Assembly (NCBI GenBank): GCA_964407285.1
Contig: CAYOVG010000022.1
Span: forward strand, 1 to 36,431
DNA from: CAYOVG01 sp964407285
GTDB taxonomy: Bacteria > Desulfobacterota > Syntrophobacteria > Syntrophobacterales > Syntrophobacteraceae
Direction: 5' to 3'
DNA length: 36,431 nucleotides
The notes below the pieces were generated by a model, which was given only the letters and a program-made list of their open reading frames with translations, searched no databases and had not been told where the DNA came from. Of this stretch, positions 1 to 8,574 are shown in pieces. How positions within the stretch are numbered: the stretch's first letter is position 1; the number at the start of each line of letters is the position of its first letter. Both the position numbers and the translations under genes were made by a program.

Positions 1-1382
1 GGCCAGGATTCGTCGAAGAACGTCAGGCATTTCTCGATGGACCAGCCGTTGAGGACATCGATGGTGACGCCGCGCAGCCGGTAGTTGAGCGTGGCGGGCC
101 GAAACCGGCCGCCCCCGCACGATTTGCAGGGAACGTAAGCCCGGTAACGGGAGAGGAACACCCGCACGTGCATCTTGTATGTCTTGGTTTCGAGCCACTT
201 GAAGAAGCCCCGGACGCCGTAGAAGGATGGAGCGCCGTCGATGATCTTCTGCCGCGCGTCGGGGGAGAGCTCTTCGAACGGCGCATCGACGGGGATTCCC
301 TCCCGCTCGCAAAACTTCATGAGATCGCCGTACTCCTCCCGGTCCATGGACCATGGCCGGATGGCCTCCCGGCGGAGCGAGAGCCGCCGGTCGGGAATAA
401 CCAGGTCCATGTCAACGTCGATGCCGCGGCCGAACCCGCGGCACTCCGGACACGCCCCGAGAGGGCTGTTGAAGGAGAAGAGGTTCGGCGTGGGAGGCGG
501 CACCGTGACTCCGCAGGACGGGCACCCGAGGTCGGTGCTGAACCACTGAATGCCGTCGGGAAGCGTGACGACCGCCAGCCTCCCGCCCCCCATGCGGAAC
601 GCGGTGCTCAGGGAATCGATGATCCGCTCGGGCGGCGTCTTTCCCCACGGGATGCGGTCCACGACCACGAGGAGTTCGCGGCTTTCGCCGCCTGCTCGGC
701 GTCCGTCGCCCGGCAGGCGGGTTTTGCCCTGTGCGCGGGTTTCGGCTGGAAGCTCCGCGGCTCGGGGATCGGAAGTGAAGGGTTCCAGGTCAACGACCTT
801 TCCGCCCGTGAAGATCCGAAGAAACCCCTGGGAGACCAGGTGAGCCGCCCACTCCCGAGACGGATCGGGAGTGAAGGGGAAGGTGATGAGCACACGGCTG
901 TCGGGGGAAAGACCGGCGGTCAACTTCGCGTGCACGCTTTCGGGAGCGTCCTGATCGATCCTGTTGCCGCACTGCGGGCAATGAGGGACGGCAAGACGCG
1001 CGTAGAGGATCTTCAAGTGATCGTTTATTTCGGTGATGGTGCCCACCGTGGAGCGGGAGCTTCGAACGACGACGCCCGATTCGATGGCGATAGCGGGTGG
1101 AATCCCCTCGATGGAATCGGCAAGGGGCGGGTCCATTCGTTCCAGGAACTGGCGCGCGTAAGGCGAGAAGGTTTCCACGTAGCGGCGCTGCCCCTCGGCA
1201 TAGAGAGTGTGCAGCGCCAGGCTGGACTTTCCGGACCCGCTCACTCCGCTGATGGCCACCAGTTGAAACAGGGGCAGGTCCAGATCGAGGTTCTTCAAAT
1301 TATGTTGACGGACTCCCCTCAGCCGTATGACGGGGCGCTGCCCGGAATCACTCCCGGCAGAGGGGATTCTTTCCATGCTCAT
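1..1382 (-). CDS. uvrA: Excinuclease ABC subunit A (UvrA), N-terminal part, cut by the window edge
   Basis: UvrA is the damage-recognising ATPase of nucleotide excision repair. About 460 codons are present and the frame is open to base 1, so the C-terminal part is outside the window. After a short leader the protein shows the UvrA signature RQHNLKNLDLDLP, then Walker A GVSGSGKSS, then YAEGQRRYVETFSPYARQF. A CPQCG pair and a later CPSCG...GACPECRGFG pair with FSFNSPLG mark the zinc-binding region of the first ATPase module. Of three in-frame ATGs (1388, 1382, 1376) I chose 1382, because GGAG lies 7 bases upstream of it. The YVETFSPYARQFLERMD and EGIPPAIAI wording differs from the E. coli-type YVESLSAYARQF, so it may belong to a divergent or enlarged UvrA subfamily, which cannot be settled without the C-terminus. 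Family assignment is firm. Confidence 0.93.
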   Translation of the reverse strand, partial: MSMERIPSAGSDSGQRPVIRLRGVRQHNLKNLDLDLPLFQLVAISGVSGSGKSSLALHTLYAEGQRRYVETFSPYARQFLERMDPPLADSIEGIPPAIAIESGVVVRSSRSTVGTITEINDHLKILYARLAVPHCPQCGNRIDQDAPESVHAKLTAGLSPDSRVLITFPFTPDPSREWAAHLVSQGFLRIFTGGKVVDLEPFTSDPRAAELPAETRAQGKTRLPGDGRRAGGESRELLVVVDRIPWGKTPPERIIDSLSTAFRMGGGRLAVVTLPDGIQWFSTDLGCPSCGVTVPPPTPNLFSFNSPLGACPECRGFGRGIDVDMDLVIPDRRLSLRREAIRPWSMDREEYGDLMKFCEREGIPVDAPFEELSPDARQKIIDGAPSFYGVRGFFKWLETKTYKMHVRVFLSRYRAYVPCKSCGGGRFRPATLNYRLRGVTIDVLNGWSIEKCLTFFDESW

Positions 1383-1520
1383 TATCATTCTCCAGCAGGA
1401 CGATCTGATTTGCTTGACAGTTCAATTTTGCTCGTGCGGGATTGGCGCCTCGATCGGTTGCAGAGGGCGCAAGGCGGCACCTCTAAATGTATCCCACGGC
1501 GGGCATGATCGACAATCCCC

Positions 1521-1542
1521 AAAAAGAGCGCTCGGGCGAGCG
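1521..1542 (-). terminator. Rho-independent terminator after the HMBD-like gene
   Basis: On the minus strand a CGCTC/GAGCG stem with a GCCC loop (1529-1542) is followed within three bases by five Ts (1525-1521). It lies about 60 bases past the stop codon of the small exported protein and before uvrA, so uvrA probably has its own promoter or depends on read-through. The stem is short but the geometry is right. Confidence 0.5.
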
Positions 1543-1600
1543 GTGGAAAGGGAGGACCGTATGCCTGGGAGAATGGTTGGAAGACTGCAATCTCGAGTAT

Positions 1601-1996
1601 TTAGGATGGCGGTGGCCCGGTGGCTTTTTCGTCCGCGAAGACGGGTTCGAACTTCATTCCGGAAGGGGCCAGACCCGGTTTGGCGGAAGTGTGGTTCGGA
1701 TTCATGGGGTCCACGTAGTGCAATACGCATCGGTTCGAGGCGTCTTCATCCGCAGGGGGGGCGGCGGGGGCGGCGGTCTCTTCGTCCGCGTAGACGGGTT
1801 CCAGCTTCATCCCGCAGGGGGCGCGACCCGGCCTGTTGTAAGTATTGGACGGATTCATGGGGTCTACGTAATACAATACTCGTCGTTTGGATGAGCTTTC
1901 ATCCACGGACGACAAACGGCGGCTGTCCCAGTAACCCGACAAAAAGGACCCCGCGACCAGCACAACAAAGAGAAGGTAATTATAAGGCTTTTTCAT
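1601..1996 (-). CDS. Small exported or anchored protein with two heavy-metal-binding-like (HMBD) motifs
   Basis: This 131-residue protein starts with a basic tip and a hydrophobic stretch (about residues 6-22), so it is likely exported or anchored by its N-terminus. It then has two copies of one motif: residues 41-69 (YYVDPMNPS...PGRAPCGMKLEPVY) and 92-120 (HYVDPMNPN...PGLAPSGMKFEPVF). The pattern Y-x-DPM-x-P...PG-x-x-P-x-x-M-x-L-x-P is that of the HMBD module usually found at the N-terminus of CusB-like efflux adaptors and some P-type metal ATPases. Here it stands alone in tandem, joined by an Ala/Pro/Glu-rich linker. The first copy has Cys61; the second has Ser112 there, while both keep the Met residues. 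Metal binding (copper or silver) is inference. No efflux pump gene is adjacent. Start ATG 1996 has a GGAG about 12 bases upstream, a weak fit. Confidence 0.75.
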   Translation of the reverse strand: MKKPYNYLLFVVLVAGSFLSGYWDSRRLSSVDESSSKRRVLYYVDPMNPSNTYNRPGRAPCGMKLEPVYADEETAAPAAPPADEDASNRCVLHYVDPMNPNHTSAKPGLAPSGMKFEPVFADEKATGPPPS

Positions 1997-2049
1997 CGAG
2001 AATTCGTCTCCGGTGAAGGAAATCTACCGCTTTTCAAAGGATATGCGCT

Positions 2050-3993
2050 TCATGCGAACGCAACGGGCAAGCCCACCATGGCCATGATCTTCAGCGCGTT
2101 GGTTGTGGGACAGGGGCCGGGACGAAGCTGATAGTCGAAGATCATCCGGCCGTCTTTTACTTCCTCTCTGAAATGGTAGTTGGCTATCGACGGCGCTTCT
2201 TCGGCCAGCCTGACCAGTTCCAGGTCGTGAGTGGCGATGGCTCCGAAGGTTGCGTGTTCCGCGAGCGCGAGGATGTAGGCTCGACTGCCTATGAAGCGTT
2301 CGCGATTGTTCGTGCCGCGGAATATCTCATCGAGAAGGAATAGCACCGGAAGTCGGGCGGCATCGTCCTCCACGGCCGTGAGCACCATCTTGAGCCTCCT
2401 CACCTCTGCGTAGAAGAAGGAGAAACCGTCGGTCAGAGAATCGTCGACGCGCATGCAGGCATGAACCCGGCACACAGATGTCCGAAGGTTCGTCGCGGCC
2501 GCGGGAGCCCCGGCATAGGCAAGGCACAAGTTGACGCCGATGGTCCGTAGAAAGCTGCTCTTTCCCGCCATGTTGGAGCCGGTAATGAGCGCGATGCGGC
2601 TGTCGGCATCGAAGGAAAAATCGTTGCATACTCGTTTGCGGCGCGGGATCAGAGGATGGCCGAGGTTTTCGGCATGGAACGGCATGGATGCGGCCGTACG
2701 TTCCGCGGTCTGGTCATGCGAAAGGGATTGCGAGGGGCGGCCGGGTGGGGATGCCGATTCCCTTTCCCGGATATGAGTGGAATTCAGCTCGGGATAGCAA
2801 TAGTCCGGGTTGAGAAAGGCAAATTCGGCCAGTGAATTCAGCACCTCGATCTCGTTCAGGACATCCAGCCAGGCGGGCAGAAGGGTGGAGAGGGCGTCCT
2901 TGCTCTGTTCGAGCCGTCGGGCGAAGTAGATGTCCCAGGGAAAAACGCTGTTCACAATGAGCCATACGATGGGATTGGACCTCACGCTTATACCCGATAC
3001 GATTCGGGAAATGCGCCTGAGTTGAGCCGACGGGCGGTTTTCCGCGTTCAGAAAGGGCTCACAGAGACTCCTCAAGTTCGGCGCCCCAGCATATCCGAAC
3101 GACTCCAGGCGCCCGAAGACGGGAAGAAGCCTGTTCAGCGTGGTTTCCATGGAGACGGCGTCCTGGAACGCTTTCTTGATTTCGATCTGGAGCAGAAGAA
3201 GGACGGCGATATAGACGAAGTACAGGTTGACGAAGTGTACGGGAATCATCCGGAGCGCCAGCAAACCGAAGACCGCCAGGTTCGCCGTCGCCATCAGAGT
3301 GAGGGGAACGAAGGCTTTGGTCGCGATGGAGGAAGCGGTCCCCCGCTTTTGCGTCCACAGGAGCAGGCTTTGCGCATCCAGCTTTCCGTACAGGTCCCTC
3401 GACGAGCCTCTCGAGGCCGGTTTTCCGGCTGCGTTCAGAGCATTTGAAATGAGCCTGCCCCTGAAAAGAGTACGCAGCGAGAGTTCTTTCACCAGGACCT
3501 GTCTTTTGAGAATGAGTTCCCGGTCGTGTGCGGTTTCCAGCAGGCGGTTCAAGAGCCGTTTGCTGCCTGCTAAGGTTATGGTTGAATCCATGAGGCGATG
3601 GAGCGACCGTTCTCCCGCAATATCCAGGTCGATTCCAAAGGCATGGTCGGCATCCACGGACATGGGTGGAACCGGGGGAATGCGCTCCCAATCCAGCCTG
3701 ATGCGGGCGAGTTGAGCGGACTTCCAGCGTGCCCGGGCGCGATGCCCGGCAATACCGGCTTCGACTCGTCCGTGACAGCGAAGCACCAGGCAAAATCCCG
3801 TTACGACCGCCGCGAGGGCAATCCATCCCGGCAGGTTCCCGGCGTACCGGAAGCACGCGAGAACCGCCGGAATCCCAACGAGCACGGCCGCCAGCCGTAT
3901 GTTGGAAAAACGCCTGTTCACCCTTTCCAGCCTGTCGATGCGCATCGAGAGGCTCTGAATGCGCTTTTCCAGGGCGTGTTCGAGATTCGGCAT
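2050..3993 (-). CDS. Membrane-anchored MutS-like ATPase
   Basis: This 647-residue protein has a MutS-type ATPase domain at its C-terminus: Walker A TGSNMAGKSS (471-480), Walker B LFLLDEIFRGTNN (551-563) and the H-loop ATHD (587-590). Upstream is a helical lever-like region (about 120-400). It lacks the mismatch-binding Phe-x-Glu domain of true MutS. Instead it has two hydrophobic segments near the N-terminus (about 33-52 and 55-75) and two in the middle (about 228-250 and 255-272), giving a probable membrane protein with a cytoplasmic ATPase. The first 30 residues are charged and probably helical. Such membrane MutS homologues are known as an uncharacterised family, often annotated mismatch repair ATPase. 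A role in post-replicative mismatch repair is unlikely; its real function is unknown. The residue 405-440 linker is low in complexity and probably disordered. Confidence 0.85.
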   Translation of the reverse strand: MPNLEHALEKRIQSLSMRIDRLERVNRRFSNIRLAAVLVGIPAVLACFRYAGNLPGWIALAAVVTGFCLVLRCHGRVEAGIAGHRARARWKSAQLARIRLDWERIPPVPPMSVDADHAFGIDLDIAGERSLHRLMDSTITLAGSKRLLNRLLETAHDRELILKRQVLVKELSLRTLFRGRLISNALNAAGKPASRGSSRDLYGKLDAQSLLLWTQKRGTASSIATKAFVPLTLMATANLAVFGLLALRMIPVHFVNLYFVYIAVLLLLQIEIKKAFQDAVSMETTLNRLLPVFGRLESFGYAGAPNLRSLCEPFLNAENRPSAQLRRISRIVSGISVRSNPIVWLIVNSVFPWDIYFARRLEQSKDALSTLLPAWLDVLNEIEVLNSLAEFAFLNPDYCYPELNSTHIRERESASPPGRPSQSLSHDQTAERTAASMPFHAENLGHPLIPRRKRVCNDFSFDADSRIALITGSNMAGKSSFLRTIGVNLCLAYAGAPAAATNLRTSVCRVHACMRVDDSLTDGFSFFYAEVRRLKMVLTAVEDDAARLPVLFLLDEIFRGTNNRERFIGSRAYILALAEHATFGAIATHDLELVRLAEEAPSIANYHFREEVKDGRMIFDYQLRPGPCPTTNALKIMAMVGLPVAFA

Positions 3994-4559
3994 GTCAAAC
4001 GACCTCTTTCTTTCTCATTCCTCTTCCCCTTCCACGTTGAGAGCGAAAGGCGGCATTATGTCCGGTATTCCGCTTCCTGACCGCTGCAACGATACGATAA
4101 ACGTTGTCCTATAATAATTAAAGGAGAAACTTGACCGTATGCAAACTCGAATGTCGCGAAAAACGATCTTCGGATTCGATTGCGCCATCCTCTTGATAGC
4201 AATGAATTGCAGAATTCGACAACTAGCGACAAACGCATGGTTTCGGAGAAATGGACCTGAAGGAGACGATTCTTCCTCATAAACTCGAATCGGATAACCT
4301 GCTGGTATACAGGCAATTTGCTGCGGATGGAAGTTTTCTCCGCACAGCTTGCATTCCAGATCCAGGTATAGCGTTTGGACTGATTCTTTTTTATATTTCT
4401 GAAACCACGTAATTCTTTGACTTTATCGACGGTATATCGTATATTTTCGCTGCGCTTCTCTACGGCAATATCCGATTCGCTTCCAGGATCTTTTGCGCTC
4501 TACAATGGAACTGTGGCTTTTGGGATTCCATTCCATAGGGATTATTATAAGGAGTTGAC
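3994..4559. other. AT-rich intergenic region with no convincing gene
   Basis: About 565 bases separate the minus-strand MutS-like gene from the plus-strand receiver gene. The region is clearly richer in A+T than its flanks. A possible sigma-70 promoter for the rightward genes lies at 4417-4445. A minus-strand open frame (4056-4316) has no recognisable domain and no good ribosome site, so I did not call it. Confidence 0.6.
4417..4445 (+). promoter_or_regulatory. Sigma-70-type promoter for the receiver/HD-GYP pair
   Basis: TTGACT (4417-4422) and TATATT (4440-4445) are separated by exactly 17 bases. Predicted transcription starts near 4452, leaving a leader of about 108 bases before the ATG at 4560. 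The two hexamers match consensus at 5 of 6 positions each. Confidence 0.6.
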
Positions 4560-4982
4560 ATGAGAATCTTCCTTCTAGAAGATGATCCGATCTACCAGGA
4601 TATTATCAAGGAAGATCTTGAGAGTGCAGGGCACCAGGTTGATACGTGGGGTTTTTTGCAGGGTGCAAGTGAAATGATCAATAAGAGCTGTTATGACCTC
4701 CTATGCCTGAACGTGTCTTTGACGGATTCGGAAGACAGCGTGGGAAAAGAAGTCAGAGACGGCGCTATAAGCCTGTTACGGCAGTTGAAGAATAGTAAGT
4801 ATCCAATCCGTGCAGTTCTTTTTATCAGCATACATCGATATGAACTGAACAGCGAACGCATCGATCATATACAGTTTATTAGAGATGAGAATGTTATAAG
4901 AAAGTGCTTTCGAAAGCCATACTACATCGATGATTTTATAAGAATAATAAATGACATTGAATATAAGTTGAGCTTTGCTTGA
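4560..4982 (+). CDS. Degenerate response-regulator receiver protein (Asp to Asn at the phospho-site)
   Basis: This is a stand-alone receiver-like domain of 140 residues. The acidic cluster EDD (7-9) and the conserved Lys119 in FRKPY are in place, and Ser90 fits the switch Ser/Thr. The residue where the phospho-acceptor Asp should sit is Asn51 (YDLLCLNVSL). A normal Asp-phosphorylation cycle is therefore unlikely, and the protein may act as a constitutive or ligand-controlled pseudo-receiver. The 54-72 segment (TDSEDSVGKEVRDGAISLL) looks extended compared with a classic receiver. The ribosome site AAGGAG (4549-4554) is 5 bases before the ATG. The gene precedes the HD-GYP gene by 75 bases on the same strand, so co-transcription and a partner role in cyclic-di-GMP signalling are plausible but unproven. 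Confidence 0.72.
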   Translation: MRIFLLEDDPIYQDIIKEDLESAGHQVDTWGFLQGASEMINKSCYDLLCLNVSLTDSEDSVGKEVRDGAISLLRQLKNSKYPIRAVLFISIHRYELNSERIDHIQFIRDENVIRKCFRKPYYIDDFIRIINDIEYKLSFA

Positions 4983-5057
4983 TCATTATTCTTTTTGTGT
5001 TAATATAGAATGAATGCTTCATTATACTATTTTAAGATATTGTAACCGAGGCTTTCT

Positions 5058-7061
5058 ATGGATAGAGATAGAGCGATAGAAATTTATAGATCAGGTGAAG
5101 ACGCCGTGATCCAAAATCTGCAAGATCTGGATTCCGGATTACAGTTATATCGCAAGCGATTCAGGTTACATGAAAAACACTTTCGGCTTTTGATCAATGT
5201 CGGCAAAGTGTTTTCATCCCCGAACATAGAACAACTCATTACTGCTTTTTACAATCTGTGTGCGAGCCCACTGGCTTGCGAGGCGGTCGGCTGGGTCAGG
5301 GTGGGTAGAGCCGGCGCTGATAGTGTCGCAAAGGACCTGGAAGTCAAAGTGCCGGCGGAATGGGAAGGTTGGCCTGAAGTAGACCTGATCTGGAAAAGAG
5401 AGAAGGGAATCAGGTCTATCGATGTGAACTACTTTACCCTGTCGGAGCAGCATTATGTATTTTCCATGCCCCTCTATGTGATTCTGAAAAGCAATCCGGC
5501 TCCGGGAACCAGATTCCCGGAAGAATATCTGCTTTTCGTGCTTCGAAGATCCGGAATCGCGTACGAGGACGAAGTCCGTGATCAGGTGGTGCATGCCGTC
5601 GGACACCACTTTGAGACTATCCGACGGATTACTTGCCTGGAAGAGCGGAATATGCGGAGTACCTTGCAGTCGCTTACGAAGGCCCTCGATGCGCGTGACA
5701 CTTACACCAGCGGGCATTCGGGCCGCGTGGCGGATTACGCCAGGGCGATAGCAAAGGAGATGTGGAGCGGATTCAGGAACAGGCTCCTGGCCGGTGAGCA
5801 GAAGATGACGAAGATCGAGTTCGTCAACAAGTGTTACCTCGCGGCATTGCTCCATGACGTCGGTAAGATAGGAATGGATGACTTCCTGAAGAGGGATACG
5901 GGACTCTCGAATCAGGAGTGGACATATATGCAATGCCATGTCCGCGAGAGTGCCCGTATACTCTCAAAGGTAGATCGGTACCGCGTCTTGGGCATCGATA
6001 AGGTGGCTCTGCATCACCATGAGAAGTTCAACGGAAAAGGTTACTTAAAGATACAGGGCAGTGAATTGTGCACGTGTACCCGCATTATCGCTCTGGCCGA
6101 TTCGTACGATGCCATGACCTCCGACAGATCGTATCGTCAGAAGCTTCCATGGTACATAGCCGTCGATGATTTGAGAATGAACTCGCTTCTGGCGAAAAAG
6201 GGAGATGAGAGCTACGATCCGGTGGTTTTCCGCGCGTTTGAGAGAGCAATAGTCAGAAATCGTAAGCTGTTTTGCGTAAACGACAATGACGTTGACGCCG
6301 GAAACAGGTTTGACGAATACAAAAGAATAATAGATACATTTCTTCCATGTGAATCGAATGATTCTCCAGCGAATGATTCTGAATCCGGGATCATATCATC
6401 ACTGGAAGGCTATGAGCGAGCCCTCGGGAAGGAACGATTGCCGGACGGCAACAGGAAAAAGCTGGCTTACTTCCATCGTGATTACCCGGGATACTGCAAA
6501 GTTCTCCTGCAACGCCGGTTTATCGAAGATATCATGGATTTTGCCGAGAGCAAGAATACCTGCTTCTCCCTGGCCCTGGTGAAGTGGAACCCGGAAGTTC
6601 GGAAATGCAAGGACGGTAAGTCGTCTGAGTCATCGCGCGATGGTCAACAAACAGCCGGCAAATCGGATGATGACCGAGAGAATCGGGAGAGAGCAGTGGT
6701 CGAACGCCTCAACGCCCTCAATGCATCCATCAGGGAAAAGGGACAGAAGAACTTCAAGATCAGCACATATGGCGGTGCTTTCGTGATCTATTCATTGTCT
6801 CAACCGGACCGCGAGATTTACCAAATGCTGGCGAATCTCGAGCCAAAATTCGGCACCGCCGCCATCGTCACCATCCTGGACAAGGACGACTTCGACAAAG
6901 AGGAATCAAAGGGACTGAGAGACTCCGGGGAACTGAAAAGGCAGTTGATGAAAAAGGTTAAGGAGTGCCATGCGGCCCTTGCTCTTTCATCCGACAACAA
7001 AGGAAAGGCCTGCGTTCGTTTCTTAAGAGACATTAAAACCTATCCCATTGCGCAATGTTGA
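5058..7061 (+). CDS. HD-GYP-type phosphodiesterase-like protein with a degenerate GGDEF-like tail
   Basis: The 667-residue protein has three parts. Residues 1-195 are an uncharacterised sensor-like region, perhaps GAF-related. Residues 200-400 form an HD-GYP domain with H220 (TSGHSGRV), the HD pair H266-D267 (LLHDVGKIG), H294, HHHE (319-322) and DSYDAMTSDRSYR. HD-GYP enzymes hydrolyse cyclic di-GMP. The name motif reads GYL here (328-330), although the metal ligands are kept. The C-terminal part (about 440-667) has RRFIEDIMDFAE, TYGGAFVIYS and a late AL-x-LSSDNKGKACVRF, which together resemble a worn GGDEF domain whose signature has become GGAF; diguanylate cyclase activity would not be expected. 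No membrane segments are seen. The ribosome site CGAGG is 6 bases before the ATG. The product is a likely cytoplasmic cyclic-di-GMP signalling protein; activity is inference. Confidence 0.8.
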   Translation: MDRDRAIEIYRSGEDAVIQNLQDLDSGLQLYRKRFRLHEKHFRLLINVGKVFSSPNIEQLITAFYNLCASPLACEAVGWVRVGRAGADSVAKDLEVKVPAEWEGWPEVDLIWKREKGIRSIDVNYFTLSEQHYVFSMPLYVILKSNPAPGTRFPEEYLLFVLRRSGIAYEDEVRDQVVHAVGHHFETIRRITCLEERNMRSTLQSLTKALDARDTYTSGHSGRVADYARAIAKEMWSGFRNRLLAGEQKMTKIEFVNKCYLAALLHDVGKIGMDDFLKRDTGLSNQEWTYMQCHVRESARILSKVDRYRVLGIDKVALHHHEKFNGKGYLKIQGSELCTCTRIIALADSYDAMTSDRSYRQKLPWYIAVDDLRMNSLLAKKGDESYDPVVFRAFERAIVRNRKLFCVNDNDVDAGNRFDEYKRIIDTFLPCESNDSPANDSESGIISSLEGYERALGKERLPDGNRKKLAYFHRDYPGYCKVLLQRRFIEDIMDFAESKNTCFSLALVKWNPEVRKCKDGKSSESSRDGQQTAGKSDDDRENRERAVVERLNALNASIREKGQKNFKISTYGGAFVIYSLSQPDREIYQMLANLEPKFGTAAIVTILDKDDFDKEESKGLRDSGELKRQLMKKVKECHAALALSSDNKGKACVRFLRDIKTYPIAQC

Positions 7062-7158
7062 AGAGGGCGTGAGGGTTCGCAGAGGTAACGTTAATGCCGC
7101 GACTTAACGTCGCCCCCGCGCGATCTATCCTCCCTCACAAAAGACTGCCTGACCTTGC

Positions 7159-8574
7159 TCAAAACAGCGCATGCCCGGGGGTTCGCGGAAAGGGAATGGC
7201 TTCGCGGATGTTCGCGACGCCCGTGACGAACTGGACCATCCTTTCCAGCCCGAGGCCGAATCCGGAATGGGGCGTCGAGCCGAACTCCCGAAGCTCCACG
7301 TACCAGCGGTAGTCTTCCGCGGAGATGCCCTTGAGTTTCATTTGCTCCAGGAGCACATCGAGGCGTTCCTCCCTCTGGGAGCCGCCGACGATCTCGCCGA
7401 GCCTCGGCAGCAGGATATCCATTGCGGCGACCGTCTTCCCGTCCTCGTTCACTCGCATGTAAAAGGGCTTTATCTCCCGCGGGAAATCGAGCACCGCAAG
7501 AGGCTTCTTGAAGAGTTTCTCGGTCAGGTATCGTTCGTGCTCCGCCTGGAGGTCGTTTCCCCACTCGACGGGGAAGGAGAAGTTCTCCCCCGATTTTTTC
7601 AGCAGATCGACCGCTTCCGTGTATGTGACGACATCGAAAGGCCGTCGCGCCACGTTTTCCAGCGTCTCCCTCAAGGTCGGTTCGACAAAGCGCGTGAAGA
7701 AGTCCAGGTCCTCGGCGCAGTCGCCGAGCACCGTCTCCGTAATGGACTTGATGAACTCCTGCGCAAGCTCCAGGTCGTCCGCAAGATCGTAAAAGGCCAT
7801 CTCGGGTTCGACCATCCAGAACTCCGCCAGGTGCCTGCTCGTATTGGAGTTCTCCGCGCGGAAGGTGGGCCCGAAGGTGTACACCTTCCCGAGCGCCAGT
7901 GCGTAGATTTCCGCCTGGAGTTGCCCGCTCACGGTAAGATACGTGGGTTTTCCAAAGAAATCCTCGCCTCCGGCGCCGTCCGAGGCAGGGGGGGGTCCCC
8001 CGGAGTCCGGGGCGTCCCGTGTATGAATGGCCGCCACTCTGAACACCTCTCCCGCGCCCTCGCAGTCGCTCGTAGTGATCACCGGAGTATGAAGATAGAA
8101 AAAACCGCGGTCCTGGAAGAACTGATGTATGGCATAGCTCAACCGGCTGCGCACTCGCCCCACGGCCCCGAGCGTATTGGTCCGGGGCCTCAGGTGAGCG
8201 ATTTCCCTGAGGAATTCGAACGAATGCCTCTTTTTCTGAAGAGGATACCTGGCGGGGTCGGCCCCTCCATACACATGAATGCGGTCCGCGTGCAGCTCCA
8301 CGCTCTGCCCCTTTCCGGGCGACGCCGCAAGCGTCCCTTCGACCAGAATGCTGGAGCCGGTATGTATATCGCGCAGGGTCTCTCCGTACCCCGCATGGTT
8401 CTGTTCGGCGATAACCTGCAGGTTTCTCATGCATGAGCCGTCATTCAGCTCTATGAAACTGATGCCGGCCTTCGAGTCCCTTTTCGTGCGCACCCATCCC
8501 TGCACCCTCACGGGCTTCCCGAGATAGTCCGCTTCATCACGAAAGACCTGAACGATGTGTATCCCCTTTTCCAT
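7159..8574 (-). CDS. asnS: Asparaginyl-tRNA synthetase
   Basis: This class II aminoacyl-tRNA synthetase charges tRNA-Asn. The 471-residue length fits AsnRS. The N-terminal OB-fold anticodon-binding domain contains VRVQGWVRTKRDSKAGISF. Motif 2 reads TFGPTFRAENSNTSRHLAEF and motif 3 reads GFGLGLERMVQFVTG...REAIPFPRTPG, both diagnostic for AsnRS over AspRS. The frame stays open upstream to 8787, but I chose ATG 8574 because the family N-terminus begins there (MEKGIHIVQVF) and an AAGGA lies upstream. An insertion of about 20 residues rich in Gly, Pro and Asp (near ASDGAGGEDFF) precedes motif 2, as in other AsnRS. If a Gat amidotransferase also exists elsewhere, both routes to Asn-tRNA would be present; this window does not say. 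Confidence 0.96.
   Translation of the reverse strand: MEKGIHIVQVFRDEADYLGKPVRVQGWVRTKRDSKAGISFIELNDGSCMRNLQVIAEQNHAGYGETLRDIHTGSSILVEGTLAASPGKGQSVELHADRIHVYGGADPARYPLQKKRHSFEFLREIAHLRPRTNTLGAVGRVRSRLSYAIHQFFQDRGFFYLHTPVITTSDCEGAGEVFRVAAIHTRDAPDSGGPPPASDGAGGEDFFGKPTYLTVSGQLQAEIYALALGKVYTFGPTFRAENSNTSRHLAEFWMVEPEMAFYDLADDLELAQEFIKSITETVLGDCAEDLDFFTRFVEPTLRETLENVARRPFDVVTYTEAVDLLKKSGENFSFPVEWGNDLQAEHERYLTEKLFKKPLAVLDFPREIKPFYMRVNEDGKTVAAMDILLPRLGEIVGGSQREERLDVLLEQMKLKGISAEDYRWYVELREFGSTPHSGFGLGLERMVQFVTGVANIREAIPFPRTPGHALF

Noticed and set aside
168..1508. A long plus-strand open frame of 446 codons
   Set aside because: It lies exactly opposite uvrA, has no recognisable domain and biased composition, and is a shadow of the GC-rich coding strand.
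4056..4316. Possible 86-residue minus-strand protein in the AT-rich region
   Set aside because: No recognisable family, no convincing ribosome site, and it lies where promoter DNA would be expected.
7088..7110. Inverted repeat ACGTTAA-N9-TTAACGT between the HD-GYP gene and asnS
   Set aside because: Stem is AT-rich and short with no T run, so not a good terminator for either gene; function not supportable.
7171..8436. A 421-codon plus-strand frame opposite asnS
   Set aside because: The minus strand is plainly AsnRS; the plus frame shows only low-complexity, Arg/Gly/Pro-rich text.
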